The notes under the pieces were generated by a model. It had not been told where the DNA came from and searched no databases. It saw nothing but the letters and a program-made list of their open reading frames with translations. From the NCBI GenBank assembly GCA_025449115.1, contig JAHLKC010000093.1, positions 1 to 64,000 of the forward strand: 64,000 bases of DNA. Reading direction: 5' to 3'. Made by a program: the position numbers and the translations under genes. Each line of letters opens with the position of its first letter. Position 1 is the stretch's first letter. Source of the DNA: Chytridium lagenaria (Eukaryota; Chytridiomycota; Chytridiomycetes; Chytridiales; Chytridiaceae). Below are positions 45,644-58,200 of the stretch, piece after piece.

Positions 45644-46288
45644 AGATGTTCAACGTTTCTATCAACCACCCCTGTTTGAGTTTGAACTCTTTTTTTTTTG
45701 ATTTTATCGCTTTTATGTTTCATCGTTTTATTGCCTCAATATCATTAGGTATCAATAGCATTGCAATTCGTTTTCTAATGGTGAACAAACATTTCTTCAC
45801 TGCACTATATAGCTGCCCTGTTTAATTGACCCTCCCGCAGAAAACACTTTAATTTCGAATTGGGAAATAACAAGACGGGGTTGAAGAAGTTTAAAATGTA
45901 TTGGGGGTGTATGTTTGATGAGGAGGAGAAAACTGAGAAGCTCATTGTGGAGGTCGACTACGATATGCTAAGAACGGGAAGATACCGCATAAGTTAAGGT
46001 CGCCTTATCACCCTCATCGACCATCTGTGACGGATGAAATGAGTGAGACTGTGGATGCATGAGTTGAGGTTTCTTTAATATCCATTACTCGGAAAGTTAG
46101 TTGATTTGGCATCCGGTAACCTGCCAGACCATTTTTTGATCTACTGTGGACCTGCTAGCTTTTAAACCGAAATGTCAAATAAATGAAATTCGTAAGCTTT
46201 AAGAATTTGTTTCTCACACCATCCCCTTCACTCCTTGGACTCGACACTCAAAACGCTGTCACATCCTGTGCGCAACCGCAGATAGAGA
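45644..46288. other. Intergenic
   Basis: Short flank between the PB1-UBA gene and the next rightward gene. An in-frame ATG at 46183 could extend the next gene, but the first ~35 residues are not distinctive. Nothing else is seen. Confidence 0.35.
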
Positions 46289-47670
46289 TGACCAGAGCAC
46301 AGTTCCGTCCTCCTCTCTATCGCCACACCTCCCCCCTTTCACACTCAGCATCCCGTCATTCTGATATGTTGAGGAGGAGCTATTCATATTCACTCGCGAT
46401 GCCCTCCCATTCTACTCTTTCCAACCACCACCTTCAACCTAGCCTTAGGCGATCTTCCACATGGACTTTCAAGACCGCGATTCAACCAGAAGATGTCGAC
46501 GTCATCGCTGCGTTCATGCATTCAACCCCGGCTGTGCATGCAGGAGGCACAGCAAACACGTCACCAGCCGTTTCAGACAAGATCAACCCGACGCTACGCG
46601 AAGATGATCACGCTGTTAACGGCGTGCAAGATGACAACCATGATTCTAATGTTGAGAGTACTTTGGTGCATGGCATGGAAATGGACTGTATAACTGAGGT
46701 TTTGGGGACTTGCCAGCTTGGTGACACCCTGAACACAGCGTCGTCGACTTGACTGAAGAGAGAACCCTCGAAGACGTCGATGAAGCACCGAGATTTCAAG
46801 GCTTGGATGACATCAGCGTTCAACTTACAGTTCTGACTTCTCAACTCCCTGCCTCGTCAAGGCTTGGCCCCTTCGACGACCTCCCCTTAGCTATATCAGT
46901 CTACCTCTCCACCTGTCCACCCACACCATCACCATCTCCGCCCCCCCACCTCCTCATCGCTCCCGCCACGACTCGCAAGGTATCCCATCACCACTGCTCT
47001 ACGACCCCCAAGAGATTTCACGTCATCTCTTTATCCACTTTTACAATTACACCGATGCCATCCGCGCAATCACCCTCGAATCCGAGATTACACGTACCGC
47101 GTCAACCCTCGATGCTCACGACCTCACTGTTCTCATGAGCAGGCTCCGTACATCCTTCCCACATCAATCAGGTGAACCTGAGGACATGAAGTATTGGAGG
47201 GACGTTATGGGTGAAAAGAAATTCGTCGTATGTATGATGACAGAGGACTGTTTGGAACAGTTTTCCAAAGAAAAATACAAGACTCGAGTACGTCCCCTTA
47301 TTTCCTTTCATCACAAAAAAAAAAGTACCTAACCCTTCCTCTAAAGCCTCTCACGCCCTTTTGGTACGAACTCTCCCGCATCCTACGTCTTCACCGTCGG
47401 ACTGTCATCACCATCATCCCAATGTTTATTGGAAAACGGCTTGGTAACGGTCGTCGCGCACCGTTTAACGTGACAGCTGTTTCAAGGTTGTCGGCGGATG
47501 CGATGAGAGAAATTGCAAGCGCGTTATGGGAGATGTGGAAGATGCATGAGAATGTGAGAGATGAGGATGGTGTAGTGGAGATGGTGGGGTATGCAAGGAG
47601 GGTCATTTCGGGTATTTTGGGGGAGTTGATGATCAAAGAGGTTGGAGACAGCGTTTTAAACAAGTTTTAG
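46289..47670 (+). CDS. Unknown protein with a possible TIR-like C-terminal domain
   Basis: The N-terminus is Ser/His/Arg-rich (PLYRHTSPLSHSASRHSD), then comes a short acidic stretch. The frame changes near 46745 and again near 46990-47040. The natural reading then runs LLYDPQEISRHLFIHFYNYT, ESEITRTASTLDAHDLTVL, PEDMKYWRDVMGEKKFVVCM, TEDCLEQF; after an intron at about 47288-47346 it gives PFWYELSRILRLHRRTVIT followed by IIPMFIGKRLG. The order KFVVCMMTEDCLE, then W-x-E-L, then IIPMF resembles strands C and D of TIR domains. The first strand and the BB loop are not convincing, and the NADase Glu cannot be assigned. Plausible but unproven; other Rossmann-like folds are possible. Confidence 0.4.
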
Positions 47671-49155
47671 GGGGCTAATGTGGTCCATCAACTTCGTTCT
47701 TTCTTTCATTACTTTTTCTTTCATGTACGTGAAAACGACACCTTTTCTTTTTCCACTGTCGTCTTCACTTACATGATCTGTTAAACCTCTGCGTTTTTGT
47801 TCATATTCTTTTGTATCTATATTTCACCTATCTGTGCAATCCGTCGCTGTCATTGCGGCCACTTCGAAAACACCAAGCAATAAAGTCTATTCTAAAAAAC
47901 AAAACAAAATCTACAACGCACGTAAAACTATTTAAATGAATTTTTAGTTTATTGTATAATTATAGTGCTCTTAAAAACTCCATTAAGTGGGAAGTTTTTT
48001 TTAAGCAACATAATGAAATAACATATGATGCAGATACAACAAACAAAAATCAACAAATACCTCATTCTAAAGACAACCGGCAAGGATAGAAGGGAGCTTA
48101 ACCAGTGTGTAGAGGTGTTGCGGATAGGGTACCGGCGTGTGCACGGTGAAGACGGAGGTCTTTTAAAAGAATGTAACCAGGAAGGGACAGGAGTGGTGAC
48201 TGAGGTGATACAAGAGAAGAACGGGATGCCTTGTCGGGGTGCCTTGTCAGGGCTCCACAACAGTATGTACCAAACGTAGTCAGTGGTAGAGGCGCGTCGA
48301 AAAAGGTTCAGGCACTGCCGGGATGTATTGGATGAGGCCGTAAGAAATTTCGGCAGCATAAAGTATGATGTTTCGGGTCGTGGAATTTTCGGCTTCGCTC
48401 ATCAAGAGAAAACCCTTTATATAAAGAGTGTATGGAGCGAACTTGAGGTGCTGTACCTTAAACTAAACCCATTTTGATGATGGCCAAAGTTGATTCCTGC
48501 GTGTCAGCTTAAAAATTTATAATTACTTATTAATGATTGTGTTTTAACGGAGATGGGGACTTAAACACATAGTATGCTTCGTAAGTTCTTCCAGTACGGG
48601 CTATATGAACGTGCAGCGGAGAAAGCAACATCTTCAGCTGGGTGAGCGGGGCTTGGCGATACCTCTCTATTGAACCACCCAGCTCATAATCTAGCTATAA
48701 GCATGACGGGTTGATCAAGAAACCGGGAGTGATGGGCAATAATCTAATTATCACCATAATATCCGTTGACGATGTTTATGCTAATTCAGCATAGCGTCAG
48801 TAAGAGAAAATTACATACGTAAAGGGAAAACTCACAAGCCATCCAAGGTAAGGGAGTACGCGTTTACGTCTACTTAAGCACAATTGCAAGGCTATAATTA
48901 TATTGGCCATTAAGCTGGATCAGGTTTAATAAGGCAGCAAAGCGAGGCAGGCAATGAAGAAAGCGAGTGCCATGATCACAATACAAACCTTCTGGATTTT
49001 GCCTTTCTTGTTGTGAGCTAAGCTGATGGCCGGCCCAGCCCAGTGAGTAGACTTTGAGACATTAGGCTGAGCCTCCTCTTCATCGGTGGTATGGTTTCCT
49101 CGATAATATCATTGACATTAGAGCGCCTTCCCACTAGCTCCTGACCAAGTACCGT
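47671..49155. other. Intergenic, 1.5 kb
   Basis: No credible gene. A 9-bp stem (AGCTGGGTG at 48636-48644 with CACCCAGCT at 48676-48684) encloses 31 nt. A second inverted repeat (TATGCT/AGCATA) lies at 48777-48793. A reverse-strand open frame (47949-48359) lacks recognisable motifs and is not called. Confidence 0.4.
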
Positions 49156-52100
49156 ATGCATCCCCTTTCAAACAGGGTTGAATGGAGGAGGAACCGAGGG
49201 ATGGCGCCGTTAGTACGACTGTTGACGCGTTGCGTTGTCTACAAATTCGGCCGAACGCAAAATTCGGCGAAGTTGTTCCATCAACCTTGTCTTATTCTGT
49301 CCATCCTCTTGTTTCTGCTTGAGGGATGCATCTCTTTTGGAATCGCCCTCGCAGCACTGGCAGCTTCTGCCATCGCGTCTGCTCCTTCCACAAGATCGGA
49401 GGCTGAGTCTTTCTTCACTAAACAGTTGAGGTCAGTGAGGCTTATACGCGTTTGGAACACTTGCTTAACCACCCTCCCACTGCATGCAGCGCTCAGCAGA
49501 CTCGCGAGAACCTTCGTTACTACACTTCTATCGCCCATACTGCTGGCTCGGTTGGAGACAAGCAACAAGTCGACTGGACAAAGGACAAGCTTATCGAGTT
49601 CGGCTTTACTGATGTTGTTCTTGACGAGTACCAGGTGCTTCTAAAGTAAGTTGGTGATTGCGCCCTTGTCTGATGCTTCGCTCTCCCGAATTTGTTTGGC
49701 TGACTTCCGTCTTTCGCTTCTATCAAAAGCACCCCAAAGAAGCGATCCTTGACTCTATTGAGCCCAACTCGTTTCGAGGCTTCGTTGACTGAAGATATCG
49801 TCGACGAAGACGAAGCATCCCATGACCAGCAGCAGGTGCCTACTTTCCATGGTTACGGAAAGAGTGGAGAGGCAACTGGATGTAAGTATTCTACAGATAT
49901 TATTAGGAGTTGCGATCAACTGATATTGATTTCTCCACAGCCCTCGTTTACGCCAATTATGGTCGCAAGGAAGACTATGATCTTCTTATTGAAAAGGGTA
50001 TCGATTTTAAGGACAAGATTGTGATCGTCAAATACGGCGGTGTCTTCCGTGGATTGAAGGTTCGCGGTGCTGAGCTTGCTGGTGCCAAGGGTGTTCTCAT
50101 CTACAGGTTCTCTTTCTTCTCCTTGACTTCAACATCTAACATAATACCTCCAGTGATCCCAAGGACGATGGATATGTTCATGGAAAAGTGTATCCAGAGG
50201 GACCTTGGCGCCCCCCCACCGGTGTCCAGCGTGGCAGTGTCCAATACGTAAGGCGTATTTACCATTTAAATCCTTCTAACTTTCCTTTTCGATCAGCTTT
50301 CCTTATACAGCGGCGACCCATTGACTCCTTTTGAGCCCGCGTTACCCAACGCAACCCGTTTGCCCCAGGAGGAAGCGCCTAACCTGCCCAAGATCCCGTC
50401 TCTTCCTATTTCCTATGCTGATGCCGAGCCTTTCCTTCGCGCACTTCGCGGCGCTGGGATCAAGTCTTCTGACCTTGGTGACAGCTGGCAAGGTGGCCTT
50501 GACTTTGAGTATTGGACTGGGTATGTTCGTTTCTATTAATTCTGATTAATTGCCTTTGCTTCTTCAATTAGACCCAGCGCTGAGGTCCACCTCAACGTCG
50601 AACACAACTATGGTATCACCCCTATTTGGAACGTCATTGCGACTGTAAAGGGCGCCAAATATCCCGACCGTGCAGTCATTGTCGGCAACCACCGTGATGC
50701 TTGGGTCCGAGGAGCCATAGATCCTTCATCTGGTAAGTTACCGCAGCTAAACTTTAAAAATTGTTAAGCCTATTTTGACTTAACTTTTTTTTTGATGACT
50801 TTGCTTTTTTGCCTGTATAGGATCTGCTGCCATTCTTGAATACGCGAGGGCGATCGGTGAGCTTCTCAAGACTGGGTGGAAGCCCGACCGTACCCTCATT
50901 ATTGCCAGCTGGGATGGTGAGAATACGGTCTTGTTGGCAGTACCGAGTACGTTGAACATTTCAGAGATATTTTGAACGCGACTGCCGTTGCCTACATTAA
51001 CATGGATTCTGGATGTGGAGGTTGACTCTTTTTCTTATATTTTCATAATCTTAAATGTTTGATCTAACATTATTATTCTCAAGGTCCCAACTTTGGCGCC
51101 TCAGCCAGTCCGTCGCTCTCCCAACTCATCCGTGACGTCACCAAGGATATTATCGACCCTACCACCAAAAAGTCTGTTTACGAACGCTGGTTGGAGCGTG
51201 ACAACAGTGATGATTTTGTCGGTGACGAAGATGAAGATGATATGAAGAAGCAGGTTAACTTCCCTCTGCTATGGTTGTCCGTGCAAGCGACTCCATGTCT
51301 GCGTACCGCCAGGGTCGCTCCTTGAAGAAAAAGCCCTCTGTTGGTGCCCTTGGCTCTGGCTCTGACTTTACTGGTTTCCTCCAGCATATCGGCATCTCTG
51401 CTCTCGATGGTAAGAGCTCTCGTCACTTAATTGCACATGTCTAACCGATGTTAATCTCTGCTCAACAGTCGGCTTTGGCTCCAATGGAGACGGCACTTAT
51501 CACTCCAACTATGACTCCTTCCACTGGATGTCTAAATTCGGTGACCCCACCTTTGAGTATCACCGCGCCGCCGCGGAAGTCCTCGGTCGCCTCTCTATTC
51601 GTCTCCTTTCCGACAAAGTGCTTGCCTTCGACCCTACCGCTTACGCCAAGACCCTCCTAGCCGAGACCGAAAGCCTTAAAATTGCCATCGAAGACGCAGG
51701 ATTTAGTCTTATCGGTGATGACAATGACGAGGAAGACGATGAGGACCATCACCGTCGTCGTCTTCAAAAGCGTGACCGCGACCACCGTCACTCACGCGGT
51801 CGTGTCAACCTCAAACCTCTTCGTGATGTTGTTGAATCCTACCTCGACGCCGCCAAGGAACTTTGGCGCTTTAAAGAGCGTGTTGAGAAGAATGATGAAC
51901 CTCGCAAGGGTCTTGTCTTCCAAAACGGTGATGAGGATGATGTTGTGGATGATATTCCCGAGGACCATATCAGACTTTTGAACGATAAGCTTGCGTTTGC
52001 GGAACGTGGGTTCCTTGATTCTGAGGGTATTCCTGGACGACCCTGGTACCGTCATATTATCTATGCCCCTGGTCTTTGGTTCGGATACGCGTCGGTGGGT

Positions 52101-52341
52101 GCTTTCCCTCACCTCCCCCCCAATTTATTTTTATTCACTCTCATGAATGCTAACATAAATTTAATAGCAAACATTCCCTGCAATTCGGGAGGCAATCCCG
52201 TCGGGCGCCATTGAGATCCAGGCAAGGATCAAGCGCGCTGCTGATGTTCTTAAAGCGGCCGTTGAGAGGATCAAGCTTCCCCCAGTCCTCACAAGTGAGA
52301 AACGTCATATGGGGCTACTTTTTTTTAGTGTTTGTGGATAA
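49156..52341 (+). CDS. M28-family glutamate carboxypeptidase II-like metallopeptidase
   Basis: Type II membrane or secreted zinc peptidase of the GCPII/PSMA and vacuolar-protease-related group, expected to remove C-terminal residues from peptides. A hydrophobic segment at about residues 47-70 is the anchor or signal. Exon 1 ends at 49430, exon 2 runs 49490-49645, and about ten short introns follow. Zinc ligands visible in order: GNHRDAW (His), GAIDPSSG (Asp, bridging), WDGE-E (Glu-Glu), MDSG (Asp) and HSNYDSFHW (His). The PA-like insert ALRGAGIKSSDLGDSWQ precedes them. The Glu-Glu motif is broken at 50919-50922; one added G restores EEYGLVGSTEYVEHF. Another frame change lies at about 51250-51290. 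A long acidic then His/Arg-rich insertion (near 51720-51800) is not typical of the family. The dimerisation helices after WYRHIIYAPGLW complete the protein. Confidence 0.85.
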
Positions 52342-52592
52342 GCTTCCATCACTATTCTTTTGATTTGCCACGTTTGTTTTCGCCAATTCTTTTTTCGTCA
52401 CCTTACGATTTTCATCTTTGTTTCGATCTATCGGTTTTTGTTAACCTCTTTGTGTCCCTACGGGCAACACATATATTGCTCTTCACTGGTTCACTTAGTT
52501 GTCTGTCTGTCTTTCATAAATCGGAAACAGCTAAAGAAAACAACGTTTCTTTAAGAAGATGAATGGTACTGACGTAAGGAAAAGAATTGAAA

Positions 52593-54803
52593 CTAAACAC
52601 GGTTTACGAGTACTGAATGAACTGAGAACGATAAATACACAAACAAGATTAAAACTCCCAGCACAGAAAGAACCCAAACAAAAAACAACGTCTTGCAAGA
52701 ATCTTTGACAAAACTTGAGCAGGGTGCGTAAGACTGATCGGAAATCACGTAATGCCCAGACGACGCTGCTTCGTAAAAAAACAGTCCATTACGCGTCTCA
52801 GAAACCGTTCCAATGATTTGAGAGGATATGGTATTGAACCAAGGTTTAGTCTCACCGAGCTACACACAATTAAACGTGATTAAACCTGATCAGTTTACAA
52901 ACCTCCAAAACTTCATGACTGCTCCATGCGGTCAAATTCCCGAGCGCCCATTTAATACCGAGAGCTTTGGAAATTAGCGAAAACCTCTAGTATCATACCC
53001 TTACGGTTCACGATGAGGTCGTATTTTCCAGATATCACGTGAATGGGAATAGGAGTTTGTGTGGAAATGAGTGACAGCATTTGATCCAAAATGCCGATAG
53101 ACGGCGGGCTCCCGTCTGGGGAGAGGGCGAGAAGAACGGCTTGGGAGCAGGGGTAGAAGAAGGATGGCGCTCCTGCGACGTTTGTATGGACTGCGTTGCG
53201 GAAGGTGGGGTCCTGACATTGAAGACAAGGGGAATGAGTCAGCAACTTAAGGAACGACAAAATGTGAAGGTTAGAGAGAGAGAAACACGGGCGTTACGTT
53301 AAGTAGGTAAAGGAGCTTCATATCTCCATAAGTAACCTCCCCAGAGCATATACCCCTAGGCGTCAGCCTCGTGTCATACTCATTGAAACAATAACCCCTA
53401 CAGTAAACAGCGTCAATAAACACGCAGAAAAAAGTTTAAGAAGACGTACCTATTATTATTCTCCACGTAAGATCTCACGTAATCGATATTGACATGCACA
53501 CGGGAATGTAGGTCTGCGGCTTCAAGGCAATCTGGCTATTACATGCATTCATAAGCATGTTTAATTCATTCTAAACATTGGTCAGTAACGTTTGCGAAAA
53601 CACCACCCTGTACCTCTGCAGTTGAATTCGACGGAATGTATCCATTTTCTTGAATAACAGGAAGAAAGGATTTGTATTGATTCACCGCATCCATCCACGG
53701 TGATATCAGTAACACTCCTTTTACCGAAATCTAAAACCACAACTCAGCGCGTAAAGGGAAAGGGAAAAACTCACCGCCCCCGCTGCGGTTGAGAACAAAG
53801 CGATAGCATTTTGCTTCACAATTCTCTGCAACAAATATGGCACGTATTGCCCAGCAAAGCTTTCCCCCGCAATCACAACGCTGAATTGCTGCATGTTGAA
53901 CGTCGAAATGAATTTACGGAGAAAGGTGTGGAGACCCGTTGCGATCGGATCTTCGGAAGTTGGGATCGTGTTTCGAGTGTTGTAGGAGTAGCCGGTACCT
54001 GCGGGTTGGTCGACTTTAAACAATTAATGGATGAAAGGGGCTGTGGGGACTTTACCAAATACGATATGGGCTTGAAGGTGCCAGCTGTCCTTGTTGGCGT
54101 AAAACTCGCCCATTGAGGTGTATTTGATGGGACCGACACCGCGGAACATGCCAACAAGGCTTTGGGAGGATATGTAAGAATAAATCAAATCATCGGATTA
54201 CTACCTTGAACTACATTATGTACACGACCGACAACGAAGCATTAAGTAAGCAACGTTAGTCACCGATACCTTGGAAAGAGTCTTACCATCCAGGTCCACC
54301 ATTTAGGAACAAAACCTTTTAAAGAGAAAAATCAGCCACTATCTCCCCTCATGAGACGAATCAATCTACAGCGGTCGAAAGGACGAAAGAGACGACTCAC
54401 CAGATCAGTGGAGTTAGCGGGGCCAGGAAAATACCAAAAGAACAAGTTTGTAGACACGACGGGGTTTCCTGGGAATAGCGGATCACCCACATCCATGTAC
54501 CCAGCATACGACGTGTTGACGATCGCGTTGATTTCAGCATTAAAGGCCCCGATAGGTGGAACTGCATATGTTGAAGCTATATAACAAGATTATAGTTAGA
54601 CCTGCAGGCGAGGAAGAAAGTGAAGAAAGTCAAGGGGATACTTGAAGATGGATGCATAAGCAAATTCCCTTACATGAAGGTCCTGAAGGCGGCGGTCTTG
54701 GATTCCGACGAAAGAACCCACCAGCCATCACTGATGCGGAACAAAGGACGACCGTAAAGGCCACAACGATGCCGCGGAAATTCCATGAAGTGGAGGGCAG
54801 CAT
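52593..54803 (-). CDS. S10 serine carboxypeptidase (carboxypeptidase Y/KEX1 type)
   Basis: Secretory-pathway exopeptidase releasing C-terminal amino acids. The ATG at 54803 opens a signal peptide (FRGIVVAFTVVLCSASVMAG). Many short introns follow; the exons read in frame where checked. Hallmarks in order are FLNGGPG (oxyanion region, near 54295), DQPAGTGYSY (near 53995), and GESFAGQYVPY with the catalytic Ser (near 53865). Next come ISPWMDAVNQY, a Cys-rich stretch (NACNS, YCFNEYDTR), SGKYDLIVN with the catalytic Asp (near 53020), and SSGHYVISDQ with the catalytic His (near 52730). A final membrane helix (TLFFVWVLSVLGVLILFVYL) gives a KEX1-like anchored form, so a Golgi or membrane location is inferred. 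It is convergent with the M28 gene and only 251 bp from it. Confidence 0.85.
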
Positions 54804-55261
54804 GTCTATAGTCTATGTGTATAAGACGGAAGTAGTTGAAATCGGGAGGAAAGTACAAAATGTGCTCGCGTCGTAAACTGCCCTCAGCAGATTTTTTCTT
54901 GGATTCCCCCGTTTCAGAAATCAACGTTAAAACACTATCGACTTCACATTGACAAGGAACGCGTCAAGGCGGAAACACGCGCACATACGTATATTTAACT
55001 TAAAGTGAAAAGGCCCTTTAACAGACGGGGCCTTAAAACCAGATTATAAAAAGTGAAACAAATTACAGGGAGCTGCTAGGTAACAAATCTGTAAGAAAGA
55101 AAAGTACTGCAAAAAAAAACAACAAACAAACGAAGACAGAATGAAAGGCACTGAAATAAACAACGATATAAAGAAACATTGAGGAAGTAAATACATTCGG
55201 CACGATTAAAATGAATAAAGGATGAAAAGAGGGGCTTAAAAATTATAGATAACAAAAAAAA
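54804..55261. other. Intergenic, AT-rich
   Basis: Short upstream flank of the S10 gene and downstream flank of the coiled-coil gene. No gene seen. Confidence 0.4.
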
Positions 55262-58200
55262 TCAGAATCCACCAGCTCCAAACCAAGAATGTCTGGTCCC
55301 CGCCTCAGTGGGAGATGTGACACTCCCACTCGCGGCCTTCCTCAACCTTCCCACTTCATCCTCCAAGTCCACAATCTTCTGCACAAGCTCCACATTACGG
55401 CTCATCAACTCTGCCATCCTCTCTTCAGCCTCTATCCTCTCCTCCTCATCCCTCATAGCTGCCTCCCTCTCAGCAACCTTTGCCGTGGCTTCAACAATTT
55501 CTCCCTCAAGCAGGGCCCTGTTCTGCTCAGCTTGTCCCAACAATTTCAGCGATCCGCTCTGCCTATCCCCCGCCTCCCCAACCGCAATCGCCAAATCTTT
55601 CTCAAGCACAGCAACTCTCTCCAGAGCATCCTCAAGCTCATTTCTCAACCCCCCATCTGGCTCTCATGCAACGCCATAAGCCCATCAAGGTTCCCCGCAT
55701 TCTCTTCCCTAACCCTCTCCCTCTCTGCCGCCACCGCCAACGCAACTGCCTCAGCAGCTTGCACCTTAATGCGTCTCTCAAGCGCAGACAACGCAACCTG
55801 ATGTTCACCTCGCAGCCTCTCAATTTCCTGCTCCATCTTGACCTGCGCGTTTGCAAACTCAGCTTCCTGAGCAGCAGCAGCGGCAAGTGCGGCAGCAGTG
55901 ACACCACCTTTAAACGACCCCATGGACGATCGCCGCTCAAGGTAAGCGCCTTCGATACTTCTAACGCGTCCAGCGGCGCGTACATCGTCAAGAGTTTTCT
56001 TAAGTGTCTGAAGATCACGCACGAGAAGAGCAGTTCGCTCCATCTCGGCAGAAAGAAGCGTCCTTTCATTATCAAGCGAAGTTTCGGCACCTTCAAGAGC
56101 TTGTGTCAAAACTGCGACCTTGGCTTCGAGGTCATCATGATCAGAAAGGGCGAGCTCAGCAGCTTCAATACGGGAGCGGAGTTGCGCAATAGCCGTTGGG
56201 AGATCACGTCGACCAATACCGTCCGTAGCGCTTGACGATGTAAGCGACAGACGTGACGTCGAAGAATCGTAACGTTTGCGAGAGTCGGGTGGAGCAAGGA
56301 GCGGCGTGCTAAATGCCGTAAGGATCGATGAGGACAAATTCGACGATGGCGACAAAGGTGAATTGTCCTCATCTACACTCGGAAGCGACGTCCCTGATCG
56401 TCTTCGTCCCCTCCCTGCGGACATATCCATTTTCTCCTCCAACCCGTCCATTTCCCGCCCTGCCAACCCCAGCAACTCCTCCGTTGCGTCCAAAATAGCC
56501 TTCATCTCCGCCACCTCACTCTCAAGCTTAGCCGCCCTCCGTCTCCCCAAATCCCGTTCACCCCTCAAAGCCCTTACCCCAGACGCCAAACACCTCATCC
56601 TGGTAGCCATCACCTCCTCGTCAACCTCACTATCATCAGCGTCATCGTGCAATGTCCTCATCTGGATGACCCCATCATCACCAGGGCTAATTTGCGGAAG
56701 CGGCATGTCATCCTTTAACATAACCCTAGAAGCAGCATTCGCAAATCCTTCATCCCTTGGCGGCGACCCAGGGCACCTGCAGTCATCAACAGTCAACTCA
56801 AGTTCTAAATCCCTCACACGGGCCTTCATGGCCGTTAACGCGCTCTCCAACTTAACGACCTGGACAGCCGCGTCTTCAGCCTTCCCGCGAAGATCTTTCG
56901 CGTCGTTCGCCCAAGCAGCTTTGATGTCAGCAATGGCGACATGAGCAACTGCTAATTGCTGAGCAGACTCCTTGTGGAGTTCTTCATAAGTGGCGGCGGA
57001 CTTGCGCGCAGCCTCAACTTCCTCATTTGCGGATTTTCGGACTAGCCCAAGATCCGCATCAAGTCTGCGCGAAAGAGCTTCGGCTTCAAGAAGTTGGGCG
57101 GAAAGAGTTTCGACTTGAGATTTCAGTTCATCCAGTTCAGCAGACGCTGACGTAATATGACCCGCGTTCGCATCCAACGACCTCGAACTACCTGCTTAAT
57201 AAGTTAGATAAGTGTGTTCACGTCTTTTATGAGCTTACCCTCATTGCCTTGAGAGATGATGTTTCCACTTTCGTTGGTCAAACCACGTTCCATCTGTAAA
57301 GAGGTAGAGCTCATAGAAACCAACAATTGTTTCTGAGACTCCACCGTCTCCTTCATCTCATCTCTGTCCCTGCTCACCATCTCCACTGTCTCCTTTAATG
57401 CATCACGTTCCTTCTTCACCTCGTCCACAATCTCCGTCATTTCCCTTTCAGCTTTCGTTGCGCCTCCCCAATCTTCTTCTCAGCATCCTCAACCCTCTCC
57501 CTCAAACCCCTCACAATCTCTTTCTCATTCTCAATTACTCTCCTCAACACTTCCTTTTCCTCCAAACACTTGAGCTCAGCGGCACCCTCGCCCTCCTTCA
57601 CAGTCTCCAACTCCTTAACAAGTGTCCCCTTCTCAAGTTGAATCCTCACAACAGCAAACCTCAAATCCTCAACCTCCTTTCCAAACTTCAACTTCTCAGC
57701 ACTAAACTCTTCCAATTCCTTCAATCCCTTCTCCTTCAACGTCTTTAACTCTTCCTCTAAAACTTTTACCCTCTCTCGCAACGCCTCAGAGATATTTGAG
57801 CCGCGTCCACCTTCTCCATCAAAGCTTTGACAGCCTTCTCTGCCTCCTCCATCTTGACCTTCATCTCCTCCCCAAGTCTTAGCTCAACTTCCTCGACTCT
57901 TCTATCACCCTCTTCTTTAGCCTCCTTCACTCTCCGATCACCCTCCTCTTTAACCTCCTTCGATTTTCTTTCACCCTCCTCTTCAACTGCCTTGACCCTT
58001 AACTTCCCCTCTTCCTCAGTCTTCCTCACCATTTCCCTCCCTACCTCCTCCGCCTCCCTTTTCTCCATCTCACCCTCCTCAATCTTCTTCTCCAACTCCT
58101 TCACAACCTTCTTCAAATCCCCCACAGCGCTTTTCATAAGCCCCATCTCACTCTCATGCAGCCTTACAGCCACTTCCAGTCGATCCTTCGCCTCGACAGC

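Noticed and set aside
47949..48359. 136-residue reverse open frame
   Set aside because: No motif, Cys/Phe-rich by composition of the opposite strand, and no intron or start context supporting it.
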